From Candidatus Pelagibacter sp. (lineage in GTDB: Bacteria; Pseudomonadota; Alphaproteobacteria; Pelagibacterales; Pelagibacteraceae): a stretch of DNA of 37,396 bases. The stretch's first letter is position 1; each line of letters starts with the position of its first letter. Below the pieces are notes generated by a model that saw only the letters and a program-made list of their open reading frames with translations, was not told where the DNA came from and did not search any database. The stretch spans positions 1 through 37,396 of the forward strand of contig JAOHEU010000006.1 of the NCBI GenBank assembly GCA_028097645.1. Direction: 5' to 3'. Below, one piece after another: positions 11,675 through 24,560 of this stretch. The position numbers and the translations under genes are program-made.

Positions 11675-14590
11675 TTATTCAAATACCTTATTAATTATTT
11701 CTTGTTGTTGAGAATTATGCCTTTTCGCATATCCTGTTGCAGGAGATGCATCTGGGCTTCTTCCTATATAAGAAATTTCGTTATTATTAGCCTTAATAGT
11801 ATCCAATGTCCATTGGATATAATCTCTTACAGAGAACCAAGCACCCATATTTTTAGGCTCTTCCTGGCACCAAAAAAATTTAGCATTCTCAGCATACGGT
11901 TTTAATTCTTTAATAAGAGTTTTTGCAGGAAATGGGTAAAGCTGTTCTATTCTAAACAAGACTACATCATCTTTTTTTAATTTTTCTCTAGCTTCTAATA
12001 AATCAAAATAAACTTTACCAGAACATAAAATTACTTTTTTAATTTTAGAACTTTCCTTTAACTTTATAAATCCTTTAGATTGTGGATCTATTGCATGATC
12101 CCAAAGTATTCTATGAAAAGAATTAGATTTACTAAAATCTTCTAAATTTGAAACACAATATTTATTTCTAAGTAAAGATTTTGGAGTCATCATAATTAAA
12201 GGTTTTCTAAAATCTCTGTGCATTTGTCTTCTTAAAGCATGAAAATAATTAGCAGGAGTTGTGCAATTCATAACTTGTAAGTTATCATTTGAGCATAACT
12301 GTAAAAATCTTTCTAGTCGAGCTGATGAATGTTCTGGTCCTTGACCTTCATATCCATGAGGTAATAACATTACTAGTCCAGAAGCTCTTGTCCATTTTCT
12401 TTCTCCCGATGCAATAAATTGATCAATTACAACCTGAGCACCATTTGCAAAATCTCCAAACTGAGCCTCCCAGAGAGTTAGCGTGTTTGGTTCTACCAAA
12501 CTATAACCATACTCAAATCCTAGAACAGCTAATTCAGATAAAAAACTATCAACTACTTCAAATTGTTTTTGATTTTTTGAAATATTATTTAATGGAACAT
12601 ATCGACTATTATCTTTTTGATTTCTTAAAACAGAGTGTCTTTGACTAAAAGTGCCTCTTCCAGAGTCTTGACCAACTAATCTTACTGGATAACCTTCTTC
12701 TAACAAAGATCCAAAGGCTAAGGCTTCAGCTGTTGACCAGTCAATATTAGATCCACTTCTGACAGCTTCTTTTCTATTATTTAATATTTTGACTATTGTT
12801 TTGTGTAAATTTAAATCATCTGATGATGAATTTATTTTTTCAGAAATTTCTAATAACTTTTTAGTATCTGCTCCTGTTACACCTCTTTTATCTTTTCCTT
12901 TTTCAGGTTTGTATGCAGACCATGTTCCTTCAAACCAAGCAATTTTAGGTTTATAGTCTTTGGCATTTTTAAATTGATCATCAAGTAAGTCTTTAAATTT
13001 TTTAATTACATTTTCTAAATCTTCATCTGAAATTACTTTTTGATCTATCAATTTTTTTCCATAGACCTTAACTGGTGCAGGATGAGATCTTATTTTTTTG
13101 TACATTAATGGTTGAGTGAACGATGGTTCGTCTCCCTCATTGTGACCAAACCTTCTATAACAAATTAGATCTACAACTACATCTCTATTGAACTTAAGTC
13201 TAAACTCTGAGGCTATTCTAGCCGCATAAACAACTGCTTCTGGATCATCTCCATTTGCATGAATTATTGGAGCATCAACCATCTTTGCAACATCCGATGG
13301 GTATGGTGAAGAACGAGCAAATCTTGGACTTGTAGTAAATCCTATTTGATTATTAACAATAATATGAATTGTTCCACCTGTATTATGACCTGGTAATCCT
13401 GACATGGCAAAACATTCAGCTACTACTCCTTGTCCTGCAAATGCAGCGTCTCCATGAATTAAAATTGGAATTACTTTATTTCTCTCTTTGTCTTTATGGA
13501 AAAACTGTTTAGCTCTAGTTTGGCCTAATACTACAGGATTAACTGCCTCTAAGTGAGACGGGTTATCTGTTAAACTTACGTGTACAGAATTACCATCAAA
13601 TTCTCTATTCGACGAAGCACCTAGATGATATTTAACATCTCCAGCTCCTTCATCCGATGTATTGCCAAATTCACCAGCAAATTCATTGAATATTCTTTTG
13701 TAGGATTTTTGTAAAACATTTGCCAAGACATTTAATCTACCTCTGTGCGACATCCCAATTTTAACTTCTTTAACTTGTGATTGACCACTAATTTTTATTA
13801 TTTGTTCTAATGCCGGAATTAAACTTTCTCCACCATCAAGACCAAATCTTTTAGTTCCAACATATTTTGTTGCTAGAAATTTTTCAAAACCCTCTGCCTG
13901 AACTAACTTGTTTAAAATTGCTTCTTTACCATTTTTAGTAAATTCAAGAGCATTAGTATCTTGCTCTATTCTATCTCTAAACCATTTTCTTTCATCTGGA
14001 TTAGAAATATGCATAAATTCATAACCTACATTCCCACAATAGGTTTTTTTCAAAAATTTTAATATTTCTTTTATAGTGGCATCTTTTCTATTGATCACTC
14101 CATTCAAGAATATTTTTTTATCATAATTCTCTTTTTTGAATCCATAAAACTCTGGATGCAACTCATCTAAGTAGTCTGACTCTCTCATTCCTAACGGATC
14201 AAGATTAGCCAACAAATGTCCTCTTAACCTATAGGCACGAATAAGAGAAACAGCGCTAATGGAGTCTTTATTAGAATTTGCTAGTAATTGATAATTAAAT
14301 TTCTCTGATCTATCTACTAATTTGTTTTCTAGATTGTTTTCTTTTTGATCAATTTTCTTTTGAAGTTCGTCTATATCAACTTTATTTTTTTTAGGCCCCC
14401 ATGAAGGTCCATTAATTTCTTTTGCAACAATATTAAGCTCATCCCCAATTCCTTCAAAATAATCCTTCCAACTTTCTGGTAAGTCTGCCTCCTTGTTTAT
14501 AAACTTAAGATACATTCGCTCAATAAATGCACTATTTGATTTGTTTAAAAATGAAGTTTTTTCGTATTCAAGATTTTTTGATGATGACAT
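11675..14590 (-). CDS. sucA: 2-Oxoglutarate dehydrogenase E1
   Basis: The 971-residue thiamine-diphosphate-dependent E1, which decarboxylates 2-oxoglutarate and succinylates E2. The N-terminal targeting-like helix (SAFIERMYLKFINKEADLPESW) that contacts the complex is present. MSHRGRLNVLANVL, the thiamine-binding GDAAFAGQGVVAE and the phosphate-proximal HNEGDEPSFTQP are diagnostic. The C-terminal transketolase-like part includes LLPHGYEGQGPEHSSARLER. Length matches the alphaproteobacterial norm. It sits between sucD (34 bases upstream) and sucB. Confidence 0.97.
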   Translation of the reverse strand: MSSSKNLEYEKTSFLNKSNSAFIERMYLKFINKEADLPESWKDYFEGIGDELNIVAKEINGPSWGPKKNKVDIDELQKKIDQKENNLENKLVDRSEKFNYQLLANSNKDSISAVSLIRAYRLRGHLLANLDPLGMRESDYLDELHPEFYGFKKENYDKKIFLNGVINRKDATIKEILKFLKKTYCGNVGYEFMHISNPDERKWFRDRIEQDTNALEFTKNGKEAILNKLVQAEGFEKFLATKYVGTKRFGLDGGESLIPALEQIIKISGQSQVKEVKIGMSHRGRLNVLANVLQKSYKRIFNEFAGEFGNTSDEGAGDVKYHLGASSNREFDGNSVHVSLTDNPSHLEAVNPVVLGQTRAKQFFHKDKERNKVIPILIHGDAAFAGQGVVAECFAMSGLPGHNTGGTIHIIVNNQIGFTTSPRFARSSPYPSDVAKMVDAPIIHANGDDPEAVVYAARIASEFRLKFNRDVVVDLICYRRFGHNEGDEPSFTQPLMYKKIRSHPAPVKVYGKKLIDQKVISDEDLENVIKKFKDLLDDQFKNAKDYKPKIAWFEGTWSAYKPEKGKDKRGVTGADTKKLLEISEKINSSSDDLNLHKTIVKILNNRKEAVRSGSNIDWSTAEALAFGSLLEEGYPVRLVGQDSGRGTFSQRHSVLRNQKDNSRYVPLNNISKNQKQFEVVDSFLSELAVLGFEYGYSLVEPNTLTLWEAQFGDFANGAQVVIDQFIASGERKWTRASGLVMLLPHGYEGQGPEHSSARLERFLQLCSNDNLQVMNCTTPANYFHALRRQMHRDFRKPLIMMTPKSLLRNKYCVSNLEDFSKSNSFHRILWDHAIDPQSKGFIKLKESSKIKKVILCSGKVYFDLLEAREKLKKDDVVLFRIEQLYPFPAKTLIKELKPYAENAKFFWCQEEPKNMGAWFSVRDYIQWTLDTIKANNNEISYIGRSPDASPATGYAKRHNSQQQEIINKVFE

Positions 14591-14624
14591 CTATTTATTT
14601 AATATAATGCTCTATTATTATTTT

Positions 14625-15500
14625 TCAATTTGACAATTTATTAAATAAAGTTTTTCCAATTATTGAAGGCGATTTTGCGACTGTAATACCAGATTCTTCC
14701 ATTTTCTTAATTTTATCCTCAGCACCACCTTTTCCACCAGAAATAATAGCTCCTGCATGCCCCATTCTTCTTCCTGGGGGAGCTGTAATTCCTGCAATAA
14801 ACCCAACTATTGGTTTTTTGATTTTGTGATTTTTAACGAATTCAGCAGCTTCCTCTTCTGCTGTACCTCCGATTTCTCCAATCATTAAAATAGATTCTGT
14901 TTCTTCATCATTTAAAAATAAATCTAAGCAATCGATAAAGTTTGTTCCATTAATCGGATCACCTCCAATACCAATACAAGTTGATTGACCTAAACCATTT
15001 TCAGTTGTTTGTGCAACCGCCTCGTAAGTAAGTGTTCCTGATCTTGATACAATTCCTACCGATCCTCTTTTGTGAATATTTCCTGGCATAATTCCAATTT
15101 TGCACTCATCTGGTGTAATTATTCCTGGGCAATTTGGTCCAATCAATCTGCTCTTTGAGCCATTTAATTTTTGTCTTACTTTAAGCATATCCTGAACTGG
15201 AATACCTTCAGTAATACAAACTATTAATTCTACAGATGCATCTATCGCTTCTATAATTGCAGCAGCAGCAAATTTAGCAGGAACATAAATCATTGTTGCG
15301 TCTGCGCCAACACTGTCTTTTGCTTCAATAACGCTATTAAAAACAGGTCTATCTAGATGTTTTTGACCACCCTTTTTAGGAGTTACTCCACCAACTAAAT
15401 TAGTTCCATATTTAATGGCTTGTTCAGAGTGAAAAGTGCCATGCGCACCTGTAAAACCTTGACAGATTACTTTTGTGTTTTTGTTTACTAAAACAGACAT
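14625..15500 (-). CDS. sucD: Succinyl-CoA synthetase alpha subunit
   Basis: The 291-residue alpha subunit, which carries the phosphohistidine intermediate and the CoA site. The CoA-binding Rossmann part is at the N-terminus ([20 protein letters not shown]). The active histidine is in [13 protein letters not shown] near residue 247. One base separates it from sucC upstream. With SucC it makes nucleoside triphosphate from succinyl-CoA. No abnormal features were seen. Confidence 0.97.
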   Translation of the reverse strand: MSVLVNKNTKVICQGFTGAHGTFHSEQAIKYGTNLVGGVTPKKGGQKHLDRPVFNSVIEAKDSVGADATMIYVPAKFAAAAIIEAIDASVELIVCITEGIPVQDMLKVRQKLNGSKSRLIGPNCPGIITPDECKIGIMPGNIHKRGSVGIVSRSGTLTYEAVAQTTENGLGQSTCIGIGGDPINGTNFIDCLDLFLNDEETESILMIGEIGGTAEEEAAEFVKNHKIKKPIVGFIAGITAPPGRRMGHAGAIISGGKGGAEDKIKKMEESGITVAKSPSIIGKTLFNKLSN

Positions 15501-15501
15501 T

Positions 15502-16662
15502 TTACTTAATTGCCTCTACAATCTTTTTTGCTGCATCATCTAAATTTTCAGCAGATATTAACTTTAAACCTGAGTTATCTAATATTTCTTTTCCTTCTTT
15601 AAAATTTGTTCCAGCAAGTCTAACAACTAATGGAACACTAATATTTATTTCTTTAGCTGCATCTACCACTCCTTGAGCAAGAACATCACATCTCATTATT
15701 CCTCCAAAAATATTAACTAAAATTCCTTTAACATTTTTGTCTGATAAAATTATCTTTAAGGCTGCTGAAACTTTTTCTTTTGAAGCACCACCACCAACAT
15801 CTAAAAAATTAGCTGGCTCTTTTCCATATAATTTAATTATGTCCATGGTTGCCATAGCCAAACCTGCGCCATTAACCATGCAGCCAATACTTCCATCCAA
15901 TTTTATGTAAGCTAGATCATGTTTGCTTGCTTCTATTTCTGTTGGATCTTCTTCATTTAAATCTCTTAATTCAATGATTTCAGGATGTCTAAATAAAGCG
16001 TTAGAGTCGAAATTTACTTTAGCATCTAAACAGATTATTTTTTCTTCTTTGGTTAAAATTAGCGGATTAACTTCAACCATGTTTGCATCCGTACTTATAA
16101 ACATTTGATATATTGATTTTATTAGTGAAATTGCTTGAGTTTTTGCACTATCACTTAAGTCAAAGATTTTAACTATCTTTTCACAATCTTTTTCTGAAAT
16201 TTCACTATTTATATCAACTTTAGTTGTGATAATTTTTTCAGGAGTACTGCTTGCTACTTCTTCAATATCCATTCCACCTTGATCACTAGATATGAAAGCT
16301 ATTTTTGAACTAGCTCTATCAACTAAACAAGATAAATAAAACTCTTTGTCTATGTTTGATGACTCTTCAACATATAATCTTTTTACTTCTCTTCCTTCGG
16401 GACCTGTTTGATGAGTAACTAAAGTTTTTCCCATCATCTCTTTCGCTGCTTCACTTAATTCTTCAATAGTATCTAAAATTTTTACTCCCCCAGCTTTACC
16501 TCTTCCTCCTGCATGAATTTGAGCTTTTAGAACATATTTTTTGGTATTTAATGTTTTTGCCTTTTCTACTAATTCATCAACTGACAGGGCAAACACACCC
16601 TCTGGAACAGTTGCACCATATTTTTTTAGAATTTGTTTAGCTTGATGTTCGTGAATATTCAT
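15502..16662 (-). CDS. sucC: Succinyl-CoA synthetase beta subunit
   Basis: The 386-residue beta subunit with an N-terminal ATP-grasp fold ([19 protein letters not shown], then [16 protein letters not shown]). The C-terminal CoA-ligase part contains [15 protein letters not shown] and [14 protein letters not shown]. Length is standard. Transcribed from mdh (2 bases upstream) towards sucD, it belongs to the compact mdh-sucCDAB-lpd unit common in Alphaproteobacteria. Nucleotide preference (ATP or GTP) cannot be read by eye. Confidence 0.97.
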   Translation of the reverse strand: MNIHEHQAKQILKKYGATVPEGVFALSVDELVEKAKTLNTKKYVLKAQIHAGGRGKAGGVKILDTIEELSEAAKEMMGKTLVTHQTGPEGREVKRLYVEESSNIDKEFYLSCLVDRASSKIAFISSDQGGMDIEEVASSTPEKIITTKVDINSEISEKDCEKIVKIFDLSDSAKTQAISLIKSIYQMFISTDANMVEVNPLILTKEEKIICLDAKVNFDSNALFRHPEIIELRDLNEEDPTEIEASKHDLAYIKLDGSIGCMVNGAGLAMATMDIIKLYGKEPANFLDVGGGASKEKVSAALKIILSDKNVKGILVNIFGGIMRCDVLAQGVVDAAKEINISVPLVVRLAGTNFKEGKEILDNSGLKLISAENLDDAAKKIVEAIK

Positions 16663-16664
16663 TA

Positions 16665-19129
<2,465 letters not shown>

Positions 19130-19168
19130 GAATACGGTCTTTTAAATCAAAAAAGCTTGTTAGTCTAT

Positions 19169-19948
19169 TTAAACATTAGCTGTAGCAATCATTTTTTTTA
19201 ATTCAGCAATTGCTTTTGCAGGATTTAAGCCTTTAGGACAAGCATTAGTACAATTTAGGATAGTATGGCATCTATAAAGTTTTAGTTCATCTGCAACTTT
19301 TTTTAATCTTGCTTCTCTTTCTTCGTCTCTACTATCAATGATCCATCTATAAGCTTGAAGTAGAACCGCAGGGCCTAAGTATTTATCTCCATTCCACCAA
19401 TAACTTGGGCAAGATGTGGAACAACATGCACACATAATACATTCATAGGCACCATCAAGTTTAGCTCTTTCTTCTTTTGATTGTGTTATTTCAGTTGTTT
19501 CTTTTGTCGAAGTATTTTTTAACCAAGGTTCAATAGATTGATATTGTTTATAAAGTCCATCTAAATCACCAATTAAATCTCTCTTAACTTTTAAATGCGG
19601 CAAAGGATAGATATCAATATCTCCATCAATTTCTGCATGAGGTGTTGTGCATGCAAGACCATTTTTACCACCCATGTTCATAGCACAAGATCCACAAACT
19701 CCATGTGCACAAGATCGTCGGTAAGCTAATGTTGGATCAATTTCATTCTTAATTTTATTTAGAATATCTAAAACTTTTGAAGGACAATTATCCATATCTA
19801 CTTCATAGGTATCTAGCCTTGGATTCTCCTCTGTAGAAGGATCCCATCTATAAACATTAACTTTTCTTATATTTTTTGAACCAGTTTTATCTTGATAATA
19901 TTTACCTTTAGTAACCTCAGAATTCTTAGGTAAATTGATTTGAACCAT
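19169..19948 (-). CDS. sdhB: Succinate dehydrogenase iron-sulfur subunit
   Basis: The 259-residue electron-transfer subunit. The N-terminal ferredoxin domain binds [2Fe-2S] through [13 protein letters not shown] and a later cysteine. The C-terminal domain carries [13 protein letters not shown] and [11 protein letters not shown] for the [4Fe-4S] and [3Fe-4S] clusters, so all expected cysteine motifs are intact. The start overlaps the sdhA stop by one base. Intact clusters show that electrons can reach the membrane domain even though that domain looks haem-less. Confidence 0.97.
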   Translation of the reverse strand: MVQINLPKNSEVTKGKYYQDKTGSKNIRKVNVYRWDPSTEENPRLDTYEVDMDNCPSKVLDILNKIKNEIDPTLAYRRSCAHGVCGSCAMNMGGKNGLACTTPHAEIDGDIDIYPLPHLKVKRDLIGDLDGLYKQYQSIEPWLKNTSTKETTEITQSKEERAKLDGAYECIMCACCSTSCPSYWWNGDKYLGPAVLLQAYRWIIDSRDEEREARLKKVADELKLYRCHTILNCTNACPKGLNPAKAIAELKKMIATANV

Positions 19949-21723
19949 TAGTACACTCTTTCTTGTGGTGGAAAGTATTGTACTTCATTGGTTAATGTGG
20001 ATTTGTGTACTTCTCTATAACTTATTTTTGTATTCTTACCGTCACACCAGGCTAGTGTATGTTGCATGAATTTTTCATCATCTCTTTTTGGATAATCATC
20101 TCTTGCATGAGCACCTCTACTTTCTTTTCTATGATATGCGGAGTCCACTGTTGTTATGGCTTGTCTAATAAGATTATCAAATTCTAGAGTTTCAACTAAA
20201 TCAGTATTAAATACTAAAGACCTATCTTTAACAGAAATAGAGTCCATTCCATCATATGTTTTTCTAATTTCATCAACTCCCTCTTTAAGAGTTTTTTCAG
20301 TTCTAAAAACTGCACATTTAGATTGCATAGTTTTTTGCATAGAAAGTCTCAGATCTGCTGTATTGTTTTCACCATTTGCATTTCTAAGTTTATCAAACCT
20401 ATCCAAACATTTTTGAGTTTCAGATTCTCCAATCTCCTCATGAGGTGTTCCTGGTGTAACTAGCTCAGAAGCTCTTTTTGCTGCTGCTCTTCCAAAAACA
20501 ACTAGATCAATTAAAGAATTTGATCCTAACCTATTAGCTCCATGAACTGAAACACAAGCTGCTTCTCCAATTGCCATTAACCCAGGGACAGTTTTTTCAG
20601 AACCATTCACTGTCAGAACTTCTCCTTTATAATTAGTTGGAATTCCTCCCATATTATAGTGAACAGTGGGTACAACTGGAATTGGTTCTTTAGTAACATC
20701 AACATTTGCAAACAATCTTGCAGCATCTGTAATTCCTGGCAATCTACTCTCGATAATTTCTTTATCTAAGTGACTTAAGTTTAGATGAACATGGTCTTGT
20801 TCTTTACCAACTCCTCTTCCTTCATTAATCTCAATTGACATTGATCTACTCACCACATCTCTTGAAGCTAGATCTTTAGCATTAGGCGCGTATCTTTCCA
20901 TAAATCTTTCGCCTTTTGAGTTTGTAAGATAGCCACCTTCTCCTCTAGCACCTTCCGTAATTAAAGTACCATGACCATATATTCCTGTTGGGTGAAATTG
21001 TACAAATTCCATATCTTGCAAAGGTAGTCCGGCTCTAAGCACCATTGCATTACCATCTCCTGTACATGTGTGAGCTGATGTTGCTGAATAATATACTTTT
21101 CCATAACCACCTGTTGCTATGATTACTGTATGTGCTCTAAATCTATGGATTGTTCCATCATTTAAATTCCATGCTATCAATCCTTTACACTCACCATCTT
21201 TCATTAATAAATCTAAAGCAAAATATTCTATAAAAAATTCTGTATTATGTTTTAAAGCTTGTCCATAAAGCGTGTGAAGTATTGCATGACCTGTTCTATC
21301 TGCTGCTGCACAAGTTCTTTGAACTATGCCATTACCATAATTTTTAGTCATTCCACCAAAAGGTCTTTGATAAATCTTTCCTTCTTCAGTTCTACTAAAT
21401 GGTACACCATATTTTTCTAATTCAATTACAGCTTTTGGAGCTTCTTTGCATAAATATTCAATACTGTCTTGATCACCTAACCAATCAGCACCTTTGACTG
21501 TATCATACATGTGCCATCTCCAGTCATCTTCACCCATATTTCCAAGAGCTGCTGAGATACCGCCTTGGGCAGCAGAAGTATGACTTCTTGTTGGAAAAAC
21601 TTTTGAAATACAGGCTGTTTTTAAACCAGCTTCACTTAAGCCTACAGCTGCTCTTAAGCCAGATCCACCTGCTCCAAGAACAACAACATCATATTCATGA
21701 TCAATAATTTTGTAAGAACTCAT
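19948..21723 (-). CDS. sdhA: Succinate dehydrogenase flavoprotein subunit
   Basis: The 591-residue catalytic subunit with covalently bound FAD. The FAD-binding [13 protein letters not shown] lies near residue 15, and the flavinylation histidine is in [10 protein letters not shown]. The substrate-site region includes [20 protein letters not shown] and the catalytic [14 protein letters not shown]-terminal [13 protein letters not shown] is standard. It overlaps sdhD upstream and sdhB downstream by one base each, indicating tight coupling in sdhCDAB. Confidence 0.98.
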   Translation of the reverse strand: MSSYKIIDHEYDVVVLGAGGSGLRAAVGLSEAGLKTACISKVFPTRSHTSAAQGGISAALGNMGEDDWRWHMYDTVKGADWLGDQDSIEYLCKEAPKAVIELEKYGVPFSRTEEGKIYQRPFGGMTKNYGNGIVQRTCAAADRTGHAILHTLYGQALKHNTEFFIEYFALDLLMKDGECKGLIAWNLNDGTIHRFRAHTVIIATGGYGKVYYSATSAHTCTGDGNAMVLRAGLPLQDMEFVQFHPTGIYGHGTLITEGARGEGGYLTNSKGERFMERYAPNAKDLASRDVVSRSMSIEINEGRGVGKEQDHVHLNLSHLDKEIIESRLPGITDAARLFANVDVTKEPIPVVPTVHYNMGGIPTNYKGEVLTVNGSEKTVPGLMAIGEAACVSVHGANRLGSNSLIDLVVFGRAAAKRASELVTPGTPHEEIGESETQKCLDRFDKLRNANGENNTADLRLSMQKTMQSKCAVFRTEKTLKEGVDEIRKTYDGMDSISVKDRSLVFNTDLVETLEFDNLIRQAITTVDSAYHRKESRGAHARDDYPKRDDEKFMQHTLAWCDGKNTKISYREVHKSTLTNEVQYFPPQERVY

Positions 21724-22049
21724 TAATTTAGATTAAATAAAAAAATAATTGTTAATAATGGGATGATTATAGCAGAAATAAATAATAGTCTGTTTGCGAC
21801 ATATTTGATTTTATCATCTGATATATAGTCTTCAAAAACCTCACTAATAGTAAGTGAAGAAAAAAAATAAGCAAAAATAATAAACAGGCTAAACAAAAAC
21901 TTAGAGATTGGATCAGTAAAAAATTTTATAACTTCAAAATAACTATCATTATAAATTGTTGCAAAATTAATGATAAACCAAAACATTAACGGTAATAAAA
22001 TTACTGAAGATATCTTTAGAAACACCCATTTTTTTGTGGCTAAATTCAT
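21723..22049 (-). CDS. sdhD: Succinate dehydrogenase membrane anchor SdhD, lacking haem-ligand histidine
   Basis: A 108-residue protein with three hydrophobic membrane segments, between sdhC and sdhA. The EDY motif (Glu73-Asp74-Tyr75) matches the conserved Asp-Tyr of SdhD that lines the quinone site. In E. coli the haem b ligand His71 lies 12 residues before that tyrosine; here the position is Phe63 (codon 21861-21863), and the protein has no histidine at all. Assignment rests on position, size, topology and the DY motif. Sequence similarity in this family is always low. Confidence 0.88.
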   Translation of the reverse strand: MNLATKKWVFLKISSVILLPLMFWFIINFATIYNDSYFEVIKFFTDPISKFLFSLFIIFAYFFSSLTISEVFEDYISDDKIKYVANRLLFISAIIIPLLTIIFLFNLN

Positions 22050-22050
22050 A

Positions 22051-22434
22051 CTAAATAAAATTTTTACCTATTAAATAAATCAAAATTGTTAATAAAAAAG
22101 ATCCAAAGATAACCATAAGGCCTGTAATACGAGTTGTTTGTAACTCAAAACCATAACCCATATCCATCAGCAGATGTCTAATTTCACTCAACATTTGAAA
22201 GCTAAAAGACCAAACTAAACCTATCACAAAAAATTTACCTAATACTGAATTTAAAAATTGATTTATAAAATTATAGTTTGCATCGCCTAAAATTAACAAA
22301 GATACCCAAATACAGATCAATGTTATCCCAATAATATTAATAATTCCTGTTATTCGGTGTGAGATAGATACTAAAGATGAAATATGCCACCTATAAATTT
22401 GTATATGCGGAGATAATGGTCTTTTATTTTCCAT
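22051..22434 (-). CDS. sdhC: Succinate dehydrogenase cytochrome b556 subunit SdhC, altered haem ligand
   Basis: A 127-residue anchor with three membrane segments. The N-terminal RPLSPHIQIYRWHISSLVSI and SHRITG carry the Ser/Arg quinone-site residues (Ser23, Arg27). The third motif is normally H-x3-GIRH, whose first histidine (E. coli His84) ligates haem b. Here it reads QMLSEIRH, so that ligand is Gln80 (codon 22195-22197), while the second histidine (His87) remains. Its start overlaps the end of asd by 11 bases. Confidence 0.93.
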   Translation of the reverse strand: MENKRPLSPHIQIYRWHISSLVSISHRITGIINIIGITLICIWVSLLILGDANYNFINQFLNSVLGKFFVIGLVWSFSFQMLSEIRHLLMDMGYGFELQTTRITGLMVIFGSFLLTILIYLIGKNFI

Positions 22435-23431
22435 AAAAATTATTTTTAATCAATGTTTCTGCAATCTCAACTGCGTTTAAAGCTGCTCCTCGTAAAAGAT
22501 TGTCTGATACAATCCACATATTTAAACCGTTGGTTACAGTTTTATCCTCCCTAATTCTTGAAATAAACGTTTCATCTTTTCCTTCAGCCTCTAAAGGAGT
22601 TGAATAGCCTCCATTAGCTCGTTCATCAATTACTTTACAACCTTCAAAATTATCTAAAGCTTCTCTAACTTTTTCTAATGTAAATGGTTTTTCAAATTCT
22701 ATGTTAGCTGACTCTGAGTGTGAGACTAATACAGGTAATCTTACACATGTAGCTGTTAGATCTATTTTACTATCTAAAATCTTTTTTGTTTCATTTGTCA
22801 TTTTAAGCTCTTCTTTTGTATAACCATCATCTGCAAATACATCTATGTGGGGAATTGCATTAAATGCAATTTGTTTTGTAAAGTTTTTAGACTCAACTTT
22901 ATTATTTTGAAGCACCTGCTTTGTTTGTTCTATCAATTCATCCATAGGAGCTTTTCCACCTCCTGAAACTGATTGATAAGTTGAAACAACTATTCTTTTA
23001 ATTTTAAATAAATCATGCAACGGCTTTAAAGCTATAACAAGTTGAGCTGTTGAGCAGTTTGGATTTGCAATAATATTTTTTTTTATGTTATTTAGATGTT
23101 CCGAATTTACTTGGGGCACTATTAAAGGAACATCGGGGTCCATTCTATAAAAACTTGAATTATCAATTACTAAAGAATGCTTGGCTGCAATTTCAGCAAA
23201 GTTTTCTGAAATTTTTCCTCCGGCTGCAAAAAAAGTTATTTTTACTTTCGAAAAATCAAAAGTTTCAAGATCAATTACCTCATGTTCTTTTCCATTAAAA
23301 TTAATTTTAGATCCGGCACTTCTAGATGAGGCTAGTAAATATAAATTATCTATAGCTAGCTCTTTCTTTTTCAGAACTTCCAATATTTTTCTACCAACAT
23401 TACCAGTGGCTCCAACGATAGCTATATTCAT
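22424..23431 (-). CDS. asd: Aspartate-semialdehyde dehydrogenase
   Basis: The 335-residue NADPH-dependent enzyme that reduces aspartyl phosphate to the semialdehyde, the branch point to lysine/diaminopimelate, threonine and methionine. NADP-binding GATGNVG lies at residues 7-13, the catalytic Cys126 in NPNCSTAQ, and the SVSGGGKAPMDEL loop is present. In other Alphaproteobacteria asd commonly follows leuB; here four dmd-cluster genes separate them. It starts 19 bases after dmdA and overlaps sdhC by 11 bases. dapF of the same pathway is at the right end of the window. Confidence 0.96.
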   Translation of the reverse strand: MNIAIVGATGNVGRKILEVLKKKELAIDNLYLLASSRSAGSKINFNGKEHEVIDLETFDFSKVKITFFAAGGKISENFAEIAAKHSLVIDNSSFYRMDPDVPLIVPQVNSEHLNNIKKNIIANPNCSTAQLVIALKPLHDLFKIKRIVVSTYQSVSGGGKAPMDELIEQTKQVLQNNKVESKNFTKQIAFNAIPHIDVFADDGYTKEELKMTNETKKILDSKIDLTATCVRLPVLVSHSESANIEFEKPFTLEKVREALDNFEGCKVIDERANGGYSTPLEAEGKDETFISRIREDKTVTNGLNMWIVSDNLLRGAALNAVEIAETLIKNNFYGK

Positions 23432-23450
23432 GATTTTGTTGAAGTTTATA

Positions 23451-24560
23451 CTAAATGAAAGGCAAATCGCAAACGTTTCCGGTACAGATATTACCGTTTA
23501 TCTCAGCTTTTATGCTTTGAGATACTTCCCAATAAGGTTTTTTCATCATGGCTATTCCTATAACTTTTCCAAAATGTGGGGAATAACACGCTGATCTCAA
23601 TTCTCCAATAATTTTACCATTATCATCTTTCAGATCTAATGATCCTGACATACTAATTTCTTTAGCATCTAATTTAACGCCCATTAGTTTTTTTCTAATT
23701 CCATCTAATTTAATTTTTTTAAGTTTTTCTTTTCCTAGGAAATTAATTTCACTATCCAATGAAACATATTGATCAAAACCACACTCTAGAGGGTTATCAT
23801 TATTATCAAAATCATTTCCATACGAAAGCAACCCACTTTCAATTCTTTCAATTAAATTTGGACATCCTGGTTTTACATTAAATTCTTTTCCTACTTCAAA
23901 CAAGTGGTCGTACAATTTTTGCCCTGATTGGGTGTCTTGAACATATACTTCGAATCCTCCTTGTTTAGACCAACCTGATCTTGCAATTAAATGTTGTGAT
24001 CCTTCAAAGTCAAAATAACTAAAGCCAAAAAATTTTAATTCTTTAATTATTTTTCCAAATACTTTTTCCATTAAATCAAAAGATTTTGGTCCTTGAACAG
24101 CTATAATATCAACAATTGGCTCAACAATTTTAACATCAAAGTTGTATCCAGAAGCCAAGCCTTTTGCGAAAAAAATTACATCTGAGTCGGCAATTGATAT
24201 CCACCATTTATCTTCTGCTAACTTTAAAACTACAGGGTCATTTACTAAATTTCCCTCATCATCAATGATTGGGCAATAATAACATCTACCAATTTTTGAT
24301 TTTGACAAATCTCTACAAGTCATTAATTGAACAAGTTTTGCAGAGTCTTTTCCTTCAATTTCAACTTGTCGTTCGGCTGCAACATCCCAAACTTGAACAT
24401 CTTTTTTTAGATGTTCATAAGAGTCCTCGATAGATCCAAATGCAGCTGGTAGAAGCATGTGATTATAAACAGTGTAAGCCGTTACACCCTGTTTTTCTAT
24501 TCTGGAAGTGTAAGGTGTACTTCTGAGTCTTCTAGATTTTGCTATTGAAAAATTTTTCAT
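23451..24560 (-). CDS. dmdA: DMSP demethylase (tetrahydrofolate-dependent)
   Basis: DmdA transfers a methyl group from dimethylsulfoniopropionate to tetrahydrofolate, yielding methylmercaptopropionate and 5-methyl-THF. The 369-residue length and long stretches such as [26 protein letters not shown] and [19 protein letters not shown] match what I remember of the characterised Candidatus P. ubique enzyme (SAR11_0246). It has the GcvT fold, but the neighbours are dmdB, dmdC and a hydrolase with no gcvH or gcvP, which argues against a glycine-cleavage T protein. Its ATG overlaps the hydrolase stop by four bases, so the two are probably translated together. It ends 19 bases before asd. Confidence 0.95.
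   Translation of the reverse strand: MKNFSIAKSRRLRSTPYTSRIEKQGVTAYTVYNHMLLPAAFGSIEDSYEHLKKDVQVWDVAAERQVEIEGKDSAKLVQLMTCRDLSKSKIGRCYYCPIIDDEGNLVNDPVVLKLAEDKWWISIADSDVIFFAKGLASGYNFDVKIVEPIVDIIAVQGPKSFDLMEKVFGKIIKELKFFGFSYFDFEGSQHLIARSGWSKQGGFEVYVQDTQSGQKLYDHLFEVGKEFNVKPGCPNLIERIESGLLSYGNDFDNNDNPLECGFDQYVSLDSEINFLGKEKLKKIKLDGIRKKLMGVKLDAKEISMSGSLDLKDDNGKIIGELRSACYSPHFGKVIGIAMMKKPYWEVSQSIKAEINGNICTGNVCDLPFI

Noticed and set aside
23451..24560. Glycine cleavage system T protein (gcvT)
   Set aside because: The fold is shared, but specific sequence stretches match SAR11 DmdA, and neighbours are dmdB/dmdC-type genes without gcvH or gcvP.
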